A stretch of 64,000 nucleotides of DNA from Pseudonocardia sp. TRM90224 (GCF_021245725.1 NZ_JAJGSX010000021.1:62001-126000), one strand, 5' to 3'. Positions 52,657 through 62,076 are shown, counted from the stretch's first letter. The notes: generated by a model from the sequence alone, not told the origin. Translations and numbers: made by a program.

Positions 52657-53136
52657 ATGAGAATCAGAAGCTTGTGCGCCGCGCTGCTCGGTGCGGCCGC
52701 GCTCACCGTAGGGGTGTCGGGGGCGGCGTTCGCGTCGACCGGCGACCCCGGCGACGACCACGGCGATCGAGGCGACCGGGGTACCCACGAGACCCGCATC
52801 TTCACGTGCGACGGGCGCGCCGGCGAGGTCCGTGAGCTGTCGGACGACGAGGCCGCGCGCATCCGCGAGGAGGGCGGCCCCGACGGCCGGGTGCTGATCA
52901 TCGAGCGCGCCGACGCCATCGAGGCGTCGGAGGCCGGCGGCGACGTCAGGTTCGTGCCGCGGGCGGAGGCCGTTCCGGCCGAACCCGGCTGGGAGCTGGC
53001 CGAACCGGAGGGCACCGTGCACGTCGCCCCGCGGCAGGGCGTCGACGGCGTGCCACCGGTCGGCGCCATCACCTGCGCGCTCCCCGACGGTGTCATCGAC
53101 ACCCTGCCAGCCATTCCCGCCGTCCCGGCCAGGTAG
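52657..53136 (+). CDS. Secreted acidic protein of unknown function
   Basis: 159 residues. Sec signal peptide RSLCAALLGAAALTVGVSGA AFAS (written in two parts), cleavage near residue 27. The mature part is strongly acidic (DPGDDHGDRGDRG; ELSDDEAARIREEGG) with two cysteines (FTCDG, ITCALP) that may form a disulfide, and a Pro-rich end. AAGGAG before the ATG. Divergent from the two-component genes, so a likely target or signal partner. Not recognised. Confidence 0.75.
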   Translation: MRIRSLCAALLGAAALTVGVSGAAFASTGDPGDDHGDRGDRGTHETRIFTCDGRAGEVRELSDDEAARIREEGGPDGRVLIIERADAIEASEAGGDVRFVPRAEAVPAEPGWELAEPEGTVHVAPRQGVDGVPPVGAITCALPDGVIDTLPAIPAVPAR

Positions 53137-53222
53137 TCCGGGCGAGCGGGGCCGCGAGGGGCCGTGCCGCCACGGGGAGGACCATGGTCAGGTCCAGGCG
53201 GCGCGGCCCCGACCACGCCCGC

Positions 53223-54428
53223 TCAGCGGGCGGTCGCCTTCCGCACCTCCGCGACGACGTCCTTCGCGCGCTCCCGCACCCCGCGCAGCTCGGTGAGGTA
53301 GAGCCAGTAGTCGGGGTGCACGCCGGTGAGGCGTTCCTGCGCGTTCGCCAACCGCACCGACTGGGCGTCGAGGACGGCGCCGAACTCCTTGACCAGCCCG
53401 CGGTCGACGACCAGCCGCTGCGCGTCACGCAGCACGAAGCGCGTGTCCGTGGCCTGCTTCGACGGGTCGGTCCGCACTGCGCGCAGCTCGGCGAGCCGTT
53501 CGGTGACGGCGTCGTGCCTGTCCTCGGCCTTCCGCAGCTGCGCGCGGGCCGCACCGATCGAATCGGCGGCGTCGTCCCACTCGCCGTGCTCGGCGTGCCG
53601 CGTCGCGGCGGAGATCGCGGCGTCGGCGGCCGCGATCGCGTCATGTGCGATCTGCTCCGACCCGACGAGATCGCGGGAGCAGGGCTCGGAGAACTCCCTG
53701 CGCAGCGCCGACATCGCCGGTTCGATCCGCTCGGTCTTCGTGATCGCCGCCGAACGGCGCGTGGCCACGCTGGTCAGCGACGCCCGCGCCGTCGCGGCCG
53801 TGCGGGGGGCTTCCGCGGCCAGCGTCGCGGCCGACCGGGCGAGGTCCAGCGTCCGTTTTGCGAGATCGCGCCGCTGCCGCAGCCCCGAGCCGGCCGCCTC
53901 CAGCTGCAGCGCCACCTCTTCGGCCTGCGCCAGCTGGTCGACGGCCCGGCGCGACCGGATGCCCGACGCGTCCGCGTCCTGCACCGCCTTGCGCGCGTCG
54001 ACGAGCGCGACCCTGGCCTCCTGCACGGTCTGCGGCAACGCGGTGAGCGCCGCCGTCGCCTCGTCCAAGGTGCGCGAATGCGACGTGCGGAAGCGTCGGA
54101 TCGCCTCCCGCGCCGCCTCGATGTCGCGCAGGGCGCGCTCGTCGGCGGCGCGTGCGCCCGCAACCCGGCCGGTGCCGTCGAGCGGGAACTCCTGCGTCGC
54201 CGCGAGGTACGCCTCCGTCGCGCGGTCGCAGGCCGCCGACACCTGTTCCCACGCGGCGCGGATCGAGCGGATCGCGGTCGTGCCGTCGAGCTCCTCGGCG
54301 GCGCGGACGGCGTCGGCGGCGGCGCGCTGCTCGTCGTCGAGTGCGAGGAAGCCTTGCGTAGCGGCGATCCGAGCGGCCTGCGTGCGCTCGTCGGGGGCGT
54401 CGTCGTGGCGATCCGATCTCCGGAACAA
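53223..54428 (-). CDS. Coiled-coil protein of unknown function
   Basis: 401 residues from TTG 54428 (preceded by GGGAGG); the frame is open ~59 codons further up, but that part is Arg-rich and unlike a protein. Almost wholly Ala/Glu/Arg/Asp helices with heptad-like spacing (ADAVRAAEELDG, ALVDARKAVQDADA, AEEVALQLEAAGSGLRQRRD), one Cys, no signal or TM. A long antiparallel coiled coil is likely. The C-terminus resembles EzrA/septation-type proteins only in general character. Its 160-bp divergent neighbour is the indolepyruvate ferredoxin oxidoreductase, an odd pairing. Confidence 0.7.
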   Translation of the reverse strand: MFRRSDRHDDAPDERTQAARIAATQGFLALDDEQRAAADAVRAAEELDGTTAIRSIRAAWEQVSAACDRATEAYLAATQEFPLDGTGRVAGARAADERALRDIEAAREAIRRFRTSHSRTLDEATAALTALPQTVQEARVALVDARKAVQDADASGIRSRRAVDQLAQAEEVALQLEAAGSGLRQRRDLAKRTLDLARSAATLAAEAPRTAATARASLTSVATRRSAAITKTERIEPAMSALRREFSEPCSRDLVGSEQIAHDAIAAADAAISAATRHAEHGEWDDAADSIGAARAQLRKAEDRHDAVTERLAELRAVRTDPSKQATDTRFVLRDAQRLVVDRGLVKEFGAVLDAQSVRLANAQERLTGVHPDYWLYLTELRGVRERAKDVVAEVRKATAR

Positions 54429-54588
54429 CGTGCCTCCCGTCCACCGCCCGATGAGAAGAACCGTACCCGCCGCAACGCCGTCCGCGCTCCTTCTGAGCCG
54501 CCGTCGTACCCGTGTGGAAGATCGCAAGTGGAGCGGGTCGCCGTCGCGTCGTGCAGAGTGTTCCCGAGGCCGGTTACCGGAGGTGGCG

Positions 54589-57500
54589 ATGACGCTGCAG
54601 GACACTCCCGTCGGGTTCGCGCTCGCGGACCGCTATCGGGCCGGAGCCGGCCCGGTGCTGCTCACCGGGGTGCAGGCGATCGCCCGGATGCTCGTCGAGC
54701 AGCACGCCGCCGACGCGGCCGCCGGGCTGCGGACGGCGTCGTTCGTCTCCGGCTACCAGGGCAGCCCGCTCGGCGGGCTCGACCAGACCCTCGCCAAGGC
54801 CGCCGAGCTGCGCGAGAACGCCGGGCTCGTGCTGCGCCCCGGCGTGAACGAGGAGCTGGCGGCGACCGCGGTCTGGGGGAGCCAGCTGGAGGTGCCCGGC
54901 CACGACTGGACGGTCGACGGCGCCATCGGTGTCTGGTACGGCAAAGGCCCTGGTGTCGACCGCGCCGGCGACCCGATGCGCCACGGCAACATGTGCGGCG
55001 CCCATCCGAAGGGTGGGGTGCTCGTGCTGGCCGGCGACGACCCCAGCTGCAAGTCCTCGACCATTCCCTGCATCAGCGAGCGGACGCTGGCCGGCTACGG
55101 CCTCCCCGTGCTGTTCCCGGGCACGGCCGACGAGATCGTGCGACTGGGCCGCTACGGGGTGGAGCTCTCGCGCGCGTCGGGGATGTGGGTCGGCATGAAG
55201 ATCGTCGCCGACGTCGCGGACGGCATCTACACCGTCGGCGGTGCCGAGCCGGTGCAGATCACCGTGCCCGAGCTGGAGTGGGAGGGCCGGCCGTGGCAGC
55301 GCCAGCAGATCCCGATGCTGATCCCGCCGGCGTCGCTGGAGGCCGAGGCGCAGCTGTACGGCCCGCGCTGGGCGATGGTGCGCGCGTTCCTCGCCGCCAA
55401 CCCGATCAACACCGTCGAGGTCGACACCCCCGACGCATGGCTCGGCGTCGTGGCCGGCGGCAAGTCCTTCACCGACGTCCGTCAGGCGCTGGCCGACCTC
55501 GGGCTCGACGACGAGGGCTGCCGCCGCGCGGGGATCCGGCTGATGCGGCTCGGCATGATCCATCCGCTCGACCGCGAGCAGCTGCGCGGGTTCGCGGCCG
55601 GCCTCTCGACGGTGCTCGTCGTGGAGGAGAAGAGCCCGTTCGTCGAGTCGGCCGTGCGGGACGCGCTGTACGGGATGCCGGCCGCGCCCGCTGTGATCGG
55701 CTCCGCCGACGCCGCAGGTGCGCCGCTGGTGCCGATCGCGGGCGAGATCACCGCGACGGCGCTGGCCGGGCCGCTGCGCCGCGTGCTGGCCGAGCGCGTG
55801 CAGCTCCCGCCGGTCTGCCGCGAACCGCCCGCGCTCGAGCTGCTCCCGGTGGGCCGCACCCCGTACTTCTGCTCCGGGTGCCCGCACAACCGCTCGACGG
55901 TCGTGCCGGAAGGGTCGGTCGGGGCGGGCGGCATCGGCTGCCACGCGATGGTCGCGCTCACCGACCGCGCGTCGAGCGAGGTCTCGTCGATCACGCAGAT
56001 GGGCGGCGAGGGCGCGCAGTGGATCGGGCAGGCGCCGTTCACCACCGCAGGCCACCTCTTCCAGAACATCGGCGACGGGACGTTCGCGCACTCCGGGCAG
56101 CTGGCCGTGCAGGCGTGTGTCGCGGCCGGCGTGACGATCACCTACAAGCTGCTCTACAACCGGGCCGTCGCGATGACGGGCGGGCAGGACGCGGAGGCCG
56201 GCCTCGAGGTGCCCGCGCTGGCGGCGAAGCTCGTCGCGGAGGGCGTCTCGAAGATCATCGTGTGCGCCGACGAACCGGCGCGGTACCGCGCGCTGCCGGC
56301 GCTTCCGCCCGGCGTCGAGCTGTGGCACCGCGACCGGCTCGACGATGCGCAGCGCACGCTCGCCGCTACTGCGGGGGTCACCGTCCTCGTTTACGACCAG
56401 CGCTGCGCCGCCGAGTCGCGGCGGCTGCGCAAGCGTGGCGAGCTGGCCGTCCGGCCCACCCGCGTCGTGATCAACGAGGCGGTGTGCGAGGGCTGCGGCG
56501 ACTGCGGGGTGAAGAGCAACTGCCTGTCCGTGCAGCCGGTGGACACCGAGTTCGGCCGCAAGACCCGCATCGACCAGACCTCCTGCAACACCGACTACTC
56601 GTGCCTCGACGGCGACTGCCCCTCGTTCGTCACGGTGGAGCTGCCGGCAGGTGGCGCGCCGCGGCCGGCGCGGACCCGGGTCGAGCCCCCTGACGTGCCC
56701 GACGTCCCGCGACTCGCGGTGCAGGGCACGGCCGACGTCTTCATGGCCGGCATCGGCGGTACCGGCATCGTCACGGTCAACCAGGTGCTGGGCTCGGCCG
56801 CCGTCAGCGACGGTCTCACCGTGCACGGCGTCGACCAGACCGGGCTCTCGCAGAAGGCCGGGCCGGTGACGTCGCACCTGCGGGTCGCTGCCTCGCCCGA
56901 CCGCATCGGGCCCGCCAACCGCGTCGCCGGCGGCGTCGCGTGCTACCTCGCCTTCGACGTGCTCGTCGGCGCCGACACCCGCCACCTCGGCAACGCCTCG
57001 CCGGAGGCGACGGTGGCGGTCGTGTCGACCAGCGCAGTCCCGACGGGAGCGATGGTCCGCGACGCCGAGGTGGCCGCCCCGGACCGGGATGCGCTCGTGC
57101 GCCGGATCACCGGCGCGGCCCGGTCCGTGATCGTGCTCGACGCGCAGTCGGCCGCCGTCGCGCTCTTCGGCGACGCCATGCCGGCGAACTTCCTGCTGGT
57201 CGGAGCCGCGTACCAGGCGGGCGCGCTGCCCGTCTCGGCCGCCGCGATCGAGGCGGCGATCGAGCTGAACGGTGTTGCCGTCGCCGTCAACGTCGCGGCA
57301 TTCCGGTGGGGGCGGGTCGCCGTGGCCGACCCGGGGTCGTTCGCCGCGGCCACCCGACCGCCGCACCGCACGCCGTCCGAGGCGCCGGTGCCGGTCGACC
57401 TCGGTGAGCTCGCCGGCGAGACCCGCCGCCTCGTGCGGATCCGGGCCGCGCGGCTGGTCGACTACCAGTCGGCAGCCACAGCACGGGCCTACGTCGCCGA

Positions 57501-58026
57501 CGTGCTCACCGCCTGGCGCGCCGAACGGCAGGTCGGGGACAGCACTCAGTTCAGCGAGGCCGTAGCACGAGGGCTGCACCGGTTCGTCGCCTACAAGGAC
57601 GAGTACGAGGTGGCCCGCCTGCTCACCGAACCCGCGTTCGAGGCGACGTTGGCGGAGCAGGTGCCCGGCGGCACCGGCATGCGCTACCGGTTGCACCCTC
57701 CGGTGCTCAAGGCGCTGGGGCGGCAGAAGAAGATCGCGCTGGGGCCGTGGATGCGTCCCGTCCTGCGCCTGCTCGCGCGTGGGAAGCGGCTGCGCGGCAC
57801 CCCGCTCGACCCGTTCGCCCGCACCGCGGTGCGACGGATGGAACGTGCGCTGCGCGACGAGTACCGCACGATGGTGCTGCGGCTCGCCGACGGGCTGACC
57901 ACCGCGAACCACCCGACGGCGGTCGCCGCGGCGCAGGCCGCCGAGCTGGTCCGCGGCTACGAGGACGTGAAGATCGCGAACGTCGGGCGCTACCGCGCGC
58001 GGCTGGTCGAACTGGGCGTGAGCTGA
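54589..58026 (+). CDS. Indolepyruvate ferredoxin oxidoreductase, single-chain (fused) form
   Basis: 1145 residues. Domains in order: pyrimidine-binding N-terminus (FVSGYQGSPLGGLDQTL, VWYGKGPGVDRAGD); ThDP domain with FCSGCPHNRSTV, GGIGCHAMVAL and QMGGEGAQWIGQAPF ... NIGDGTF ThDP/Mg motif; a ferredoxin-like cluster region NEAVCEGCGDCGVKSNCLSV; the gamma domain GIGGTGIVTVNQVLGSAAV; and a C-terminal DUF6537-type part. This is the bacterial fused IorA-IorB architecture that oxidises aryl pyruvates to aryl-CoA with ferredoxin in aromatic amino acid catabolism. ATG 54589 after GGAGG. Its stop lies 4 bp from the convergent MerR-PP2C stop. No ferredoxin gene is adjacent. Confidence 0.93.
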   Translation: MTLQDTPVGFALADRYRAGAGPVLLTGVQAIARMLVEQHAADAAAGLRTASFVSGYQGSPLGGLDQTLAKAAELRENAGLVLRPGVNEELAATAVWGSQLEVPGHDWTVDGAIGVWYGKGPGVDRAGDPMRHGNMCGAHPKGGVLVLAGDDPSCKSSTIPCISERTLAGYGLPVLFPGTADEIVRLGRYGVELSRASGMWVGMKIVADVADGIYTVGGAEPVQITVPELEWEGRPWQRQQIPMLIPPASLEAEAQLYGPRWAMVRAFLAANPINTVEVDTPDAWLGVVAGGKSFTDVRQALADLGLDDEGCRRAGIRLMRLGMIHPLDREQLRGFAAGLSTVLVVEEKSPFVESAVRDALYGMPAAPAVIGSADAAGAPLVPIAGEITATALAGPLRRVLAERVQLPPVCREPPALELLPVGRTPYFCSGCPHNRSTVVPEGSVGAGGIGCHAMVALTDRASSEVSSITQMGGEGAQWIGQAPFTTAGHLFQNIGDGTFAHSGQLAVQACVAAGVTITYKLLYNRAVAMTGGQDAEAGLEVPALAAKLVAEGVSKIIVCADEPARYRALPALPPGVELWHRDRLDDAQRTLAATAGVTVLVYDQRCAAESRRLRKRGELAVRPTRVVINEAVCEGCGDCGVKSNCLSVQPVDTEFGRKTRIDQTSCNTDYSCLDGDCPSFVTVELPAGGAPRPARTRVEPPDVPDVPRLAVQGTADVFMAGIGGTGIVTVNQVLGSAAVSDGLTVHGVDQTGLSQKAGPVTSHLRVAASPDRIGPANRVAGGVACYLAFDVLVGADTRHLGNASPEATVAVVSTSAVPTGAMVRDAEVAAPDRDALVRRITGAARSVIVLDAQSAAVALFGDAMPANFLLVGAAYQAGALPVSAAAIEAAIELNGVAVAVNVAAFRWGRVAVADPGSFAAATRPPHRTPSEAPVPVDLGELAGETRRLVRIRAARLVDYQSAATARAYVADVLTAWRAERQVGDSTQFSEAVARGLHRFVAYKDEYEVARLLTEPAFEATLAEQVPGGTGMRYRLHPPVLKALGRQKKIALGPWMRPVLRLLARGKRLRGTPLDPFARTAVRRMERALRDEYRTMVLRLADGLTTANHPTAVAAAQAAELVRGYEDVKIANVGRYRARLVELGVS

Positions 58027-58030
58027 CCAA

Positions 58031-59110
58031 CTACCAGGCCGGCTCGACCACGTCGGCGACGACGCACGACACGTTGTCCGGTCCGCCGGCGCCGATCGCG
58101 GCCGCGACCAGCTCGCGCGTTGCATCCTCCGGTGACGCGGCGGCCGAGAGCAGCTCGCGGATCTCGGTGTCGGGCACGACCGCGGAGAGGCCGTCGGAGC
58201 ACAGCACGTACCGGTCGCCCGGCCGCGCATCGTGGAGGTGCAGGTCGGGCGTCGCGTTCTCGGGATCGCCCGCGAGCGCCTTGACCAGGAGCGATCGTTG
58301 GGGATGCGACTCCGCCTCCGCGGCGCTGAGGCGGCCGTCGTCGACCATCGACTGCACGAGCGTGTGGTCGTGGGTGATCTGCAGCAGCTCGCCGTCGCGC
58401 AGCAGGTAGGCGCGGGAGTCGCCGATGTGCACGAGCGCGAGCTGAGTGCCGGACCACAGCATGGCGGTGAGCGTCGTACCGACCCCCGCCCTGCTTTCGG
58501 CGATCCCGCGGATCGCCTCGTTGGCCTGCAGCGCGGCGTCCTCCAGCAGGTTGAGCAGGTCCGCGGCGACGGGCGTCGACTCCAGCGCGCCGATCGCGTC
58601 GACGGCGGCCGTGCTCGCCGCGGCGCCGTCGGTGCCGAACCCGTCGGCGACCGCGAGCACGTGTGAACCGGCGAGGACGGCGTCCTGGTTGGTCGGGCGC
58701 ACCCGGCCGGCGTCGGTCAGCGCGGCGTAGCGGATCGCCCAGCGGTGAGCGGCGGGCGCGATGTCCGGAGCCGGATCACCTCGTCGCGACAAGTGGTCGA
58801 CGAGGAAGGTCACGAGGTCCCTCCTGGCCGCGGTGTCCTCCTCGACCTCGGCCCAGAACGCGCGGATCTCGGCCGCGGCCGACGCGGGGTCGCGGTCGCA
58901 GACCTCGCGGACGGTCGCCAGCGGCATGCCGATGCGCCGCAGCCACAGCACCAGCCGCGCCCGTTCCAGCTGCTCGGGCTGGTAGTAGCGGTAGCCCGTA
59001 GTGGGGTCGACCTGCGCGGGGCGCAGCAGCCCCAGCTCGTCGTAGAGCCGCAACGCCTTCGGTGACAGCCGGGACAGCCGCGCGAACTCCCCGATCGTCA
59101 ACAGATCCAC
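58031..59110 (-). CDS. MerR-type DNA-binding domain fused to a PP2C-family protein phosphatase
   Basis: 359 residues. Residues 1-75: MerR winged helix LTIGEFARLSRLSPKALRLY DELG (in two parts), YRYYQPEQLERARLVLWLR, then a short dimerisation helix (to ~110). Residues ~125-359 are a complete PP2C (PPM) domain: RPTNQDAVLAG, VADGFGTDG, AGVGTTLTAML, LVHIGDSRAYLL, LCSDGLSAVV and GGPDNVSCVV, keeping the four metal-binding Asp residues. It should bind DNA and dephosphorylate Ser/Thr-phosphoproteins, or use the PP2C fold as sensor. A MerR-like promoter repeat (59145-59165) lies upstream, suggesting autoregulation. Confidence 0.92.
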   Translation of the reverse strand: MDLLTIGEFARLSRLSPKALRLYDELGLLRPAQVDPTTGYRYYQPEQLERARLVLWLRRIGMPLATVREVCDRDPASAAAEIRAFWAEVEEDTAARRDLVTFLVDHLSRRGDPAPDIAPAAHRWAIRYAALTDAGRVRPTNQDAVLAGSHVLAVADGFGTDGAAASTAAVDAIGALESTPVAADLLNLLEDAALQANEAIRGIAESRAGVGTTLTAMLWSGTQLALVHIGDSRAYLLRDGELLQITHDHTLVQSMVDDGRLSAAEAESHPQRSLLVKALAGDPENATPDLHLHDARPGDRYVLCSDGLSAVVPDTEIRELLSAAASPEDATRELVAAAIGAGGPDNVSCVVADVVEPAW

Positions 59111-59144
59111 GACGGTCCTCCTCGTGCTGGCCCGGCAAGGGTGA

Positions 59145-59165
59145 ACCTTGCCCCAACGGGAAGGT
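59145..59165. promoter_or_regulatory. Candidate MerR-type promoter/operator
   Basis: ACCTT (59145-59149) and AAGGT (59161-59165) form an inverted repeat over 21 bp, 35 bp upstream of the MerR-PP2C ATG. On the minus strand TTGACC begins at about 59168, overlapping it, like the -35 of MerR-activated promoters. Confidence 0.55.
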
Positions 59166-59390
59166 CAACACGGCCTGCAGTGTGACGCCGGCCACTGACG
59201 GCTCTTGACGTCGACCTCGCCGGCTGATCTCGATCTTCGGCGGTGGCCGTCCGGCGCAGATCCGACCCGGATTCGTCCTCGAACAGGTGCTCGGCATCCC
59301 CCGTTCGCCGGTACCGCAACCGACGAACGACCACGCAGAGCGACAAGAACCCCGCCGCGGCGGGGGAGAGGTGGCGACGCTGCGGTGAAC

Positions 59391-59440
59391 GGACGGTGCT
59401 TTTTCGGCGTGTCTGCGACGACACGCCGAAAGCGTCCGTT
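59391..59440. terminator. Hairpin with poly-T, possible attenuator or terminator
   Basis: TTTCGGCGTGTC (59402-59413) pairs with GACACGCCGAAA (59420-59431), extended by AACGGACG/CGTCCGTT just outside. It sits in the 521-bp gap 59111-59631 between the divergent MerR-PP2C and M23 genes, which otherwise shows the MerR-type repeat, low-complexity DNA and the M23 ribosome site (GGAAGGATA). I see no gene in the gap. It is not at a gene end, so it may be a leader structure or end an unseen small transcript. Confidence 0.55.
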
Positions 59441-59631
59441 CGTCGCTCCAGCCGGCCCGGCGGCCTCAGTTCTGGCCTCGCTTGGTTAAAAGACGCACGA
59501 GAGCGGTTAGCGTTGCCGGCGGATCGATAACGACCCGGTTACAGCCCGGACACGGATCACGCCCCAGGTGATCTGCCCCGAACCCCCGACGGGGACGTCC
59601 GGCCGGGTCGCTGGATCCGGAAGGATAGGTC

Positions 59632-60651
59632 GTGGCACGGCACCGCTCCCCCTCGGGCCGGCGCGCACACCTCGGACCCCCGCTGTCCGCCATGATGGCG
59701 GCAGCGGGGGTCGGTGGCGGTGGCGTCCGCTCGATCCCGATGCACAAGCTGCCCAGCTCGCCGTTCCCCGCGCTCAAGGCGCTGGCAGGTTCGACGACGG
59801 CGTCCTCGATGCCCGCGCGGTTCGTCGCGATGGCGATCGCCGGCGGCGCGGTCGCCGCAGCAGGTCAGCACGCCCTCGCGGAGGCGCTCCCCGCCGCCAC
59901 CGACGGCGCCAACCAGCTCCGGCTCGGCGTCCAGCAGCTGCTCGGCGGCGGATCGGCAGCGCAGGGCGCCGCCGCGCTCACCGATGAGGCCGCCGTCCCG
60001 GTCGCCCCCGTCTCCTCGGTCACGCAGCCGCTCGACCTGTCCTTGGGCGCCGGCCCCGCCGTCGCCCCGGTCGACCTCGAACCGGTCGTCGCCGACGCCG
60101 CCGAGCTGGTGAAGGCCGCCGACCTGCAGAAGGCCGCAGCCGAAGTCGCCGCGCAGGCCGCCGCGCAGGCCGCGAAGGTGCAGGCGGAAGCGGCCGCGGC
60201 GGCCGCCTCGCAGGCAGCTGAGCAGGCCAAGGCCGCCGCCCGCCCGGGCATCGCCGCCGGCGGTGCGATCCAGATGCTCGTCGGCCGGGTCACCTCCGGC
60301 TTCGGCCTCCGCGCCGGCGCGGCCCACCAGGGCCTCGACATCGCAGCGCCGATCGGCACCCCGATCAAGGTCCCGCTGGCCGGCACCGTGATCGACTCCG
60401 GCCCCGCGAGCGGGTTCGGGTTGTGGGTCCGCGTGCAGCACTCCGACGGCACGATCACGATCTACGGCCACATCAACAAGTCGCTCGTCCGCAAGGGCCA
60501 GAAGGTGCAGGCCGGCCAGGTCATCGCCGAGGTCGGCAACCGCGGCCAGTCCACCGGCCCGCACCTGCACATCGAGGTCGTCACCCCGGGCGGGAAGAAG
60601 ATCAACCCGAGGACCTGGCTGGATCAGAAGGGCATCGGCTACCTGAAGTGA
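59632..60651 (+). CDS. M23-family peptidoglycan endopeptidase
   Basis: 339 residues. A basic N-terminus and hydrophobic segment FVAMAIAGGAVAAAGQHALAEA near residues 64-85 act as signal/anchor. An Ala-rich helical region (AQAAAQAAKVQAEAAAAAA) leads to the C-terminal M23 domain with HQGLDIAAPIGTPIKVPLAG (HxxxD), an IYGHINK strand and GPHLHIEV (HxH), all zinc ligands present. Likely secreted to cut peptide cross-links in the cell wall. GTG 59632 follows GGAAGGATA. It ends 15 bp before the convergent sthA stop. Confidence 0.9.
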   Translation: MARHRSPSGRRAHLGPPLSAMMAAAGVGGGGVRSIPMHKLPSSPFPALKALAGSTTASSMPARFVAMAIAGGAVAAAGQHALAEALPAATDGANQLRLGVQQLLGGGSAAQGAAALTDEAAVPVAPVSSVTQPLDLSLGAGPAVAPVDLEPVVADAAELVKAADLQKAAAEVAAQAAAQAAKVQAEAAAAAASQAAEQAKAAARPGIAAGGAIQMLVGRVTSGFGLRAGAAHQGLDIAAPIGTPIKVPLAGTVIDSGPASGFGLWVRVQHSDGTITIYGHINKSLVRKGQKVQAGQVIAEVGNRGQSTGPHLHIEVVTPGGKKINPRTWLDQKGIGYLK

Positions 60652-60666
60652 GCCGGCCGTCGGCGC

Positions 60667-62076
60667 TCAGTCGCCGCTGAAGACCGACAGCGCCCGCATC
60701 TTGTTGGTGACGTCGAGCGCAGCGACCTTGTACGCCTCCGAGAGCGTGGGGTAGTTCAGCACCGTGTCGACGAGGTAGTCGACCGTGCCGCCGCACCCCA
60801 TGATCGCCTGCCCGATGTGCACGAGGTCGGTGGCGTTCGTCCCGAAGACGTGCACGCCCAGCAGCGTGCGGTCGTCGGTCGAGACGAGCAGCTTCAGCAT
60901 CCCGTAGGAGTCGCCGACGATCGCGCCGCGCGCGAGCTCGCGGTAGCGGGACATGCCGACCTCGTACGGCACGGCGGACGACGTCAGCTCCGCCTCCGTC
61001 TTCCCGCAGTAGGAGATCTCGGGCACCGTGTAGATCCCGATCGGCTGCAGTTCCTGCAGCTCACGGGCCGGTTCGTCGAAGGCGTGGTAGGCGGCGAGCC
61101 GGCCCTGGTCCATGCTCGTGGCCGCGAGCGCCGGGAACCCGATCACGTCGCCGACCGCGTAGATGTGGGGCACCTCGGTGCGGTAGTGGCCGTCGACGGT
61201 GATCCGGCCGCGCTTGTCGGCGCTCAACCCGGCCTTCTCCAGGTCGAGCTCCGCGGTGACGCCCTGCCGGCCCGCGGAGTACATCACCATGTCGGCCGCG
61301 ATCCGCTTGCCGCTGGCGAGGCTGGTGACCGTGCCCTTCTGGGCGACCTGGACCTTCTCGACCTCCTCCCCGAACCGGAACGTCACGGCCTGGTCACGGA
61401 GGTGGAACTTGAGCGACTCGACGACCTCCGGGTCGCAGAACTCGAGCATCTGCGGGCGCTTCTCGACGACCGTGACGCGACAGCCGAGCGCCGCGAACAT
61501 GGACGCGTACTCGATGCCGATCACCCCGGCGCCCACGACGACGAGCGAACCGGGCACCCGCTGCAACCGCAGCACGGTGTCCGAGTCGATGATCTTGTCG
61601 TCGTCGAACTCCACCTCGGTGGGTCGGGCGGGCCGTGTCCCGGTGGCGATGACGATCTTCTCGGCGGTCACGGTGCTGTGGTCACCCCGAGCCTCGCCCT
61701 GCACGGTGACGGTGTGCGGGTCGTCGAACCGGGCGGTGCCGCCGAGGATGTCGACGTGGTTGCGCAGCAGCTGGTTGCGGATCACCTCGACCTCACGCCC
61801 GACGACGTGGGTCGTGCGGGCCAGCAGGTCGGCGATGGTGATCTCGGACTTGACCCGGTAGCTGGCGCCGTACATGTCCCGCTGCGCGAAACCGGTGAGG
61901 TAGAGAACGGCTTCGCGCAGCGTCTTCGACGGGATCGTGCCGGTGTTGACGCAGACGCCGCCCATCATGTTGCGCCGCTCCGCGACCGCCACCCGCTTGC
62001 CCAGCTTGGCGGCAGCGATCGCAGCCTTCTGGCCACCCGGCCCGGAGCCGATCACCAGCAGGTCGTAGTCGTACAT
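60667..62076 (-). CDS. sthA: Soluble pyridine nucleotide transhydrogenase (Si-specific)
   Basis: 469 residues. FAD loop VIGSGPGGQKAAIAAAKLG, then GGVCVNTGTIPSKTLREA, where the second Cys of the usual dithiol is replaced by Thr. So it is a transhydrogenase, not a lipoamide dehydrogenase. NAD-binding VVVGAGVIGIEYASMFAALG and the C-terminal FGTNATDLVHIGQAIMGCGG are as I recall for mycobacterial SthA. Moves reducing equivalents between NADPH and NADH. The start is at MYDYDLLVIG. Confidence 0.95.
   Translation of the reverse strand: MYDYDLLVIGSGPGGQKAAIAAAKLGKRVAVAERRNMMGGVCVNTGTIPSKTLREAVLYLTGFAQRDMYGASYRVKSEITIADLLARTTHVVGREVEVIRNQLLRNHVDILGGTARFDDPHTVTVQGEARGDHSTVTAEKIVIATGTRPARPTEVEFDDDKIIDSDTVLRLQRVPGSLVVVGAGVIGIEYASMFAALGCRVTVVEKRPQMLEFCDPEVVESLKFHLRDQAVTFRFGEEVEKVQVAQKGTVTSLASGKRIAADMVMYSAGRQGVTAELDLEKAGLSADKRGRITVDGHYRTEVPHIYAVGDVIGFPALAATSMDQGRLAAYHAFDEPARELQELQPIGIYTVPEISYCGKTEAELTSSAVPYEVGMSRYRELARGAIVGDSYGMLKLLVSTDDRTLLGVHVFGTNATDLVHIGQAIMGCGGTVDYLVDTVLNYPTLSEAYKVAALDVTNKMRALSVFSGD

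Noticed and set aside
59480..59631. ydaO (c-di-AMP) riboswitch ahead of the M23 peptidase gene
   Set aside because: Such genes often carry one, but I could not match the conserved ydaO core segments in this leader.
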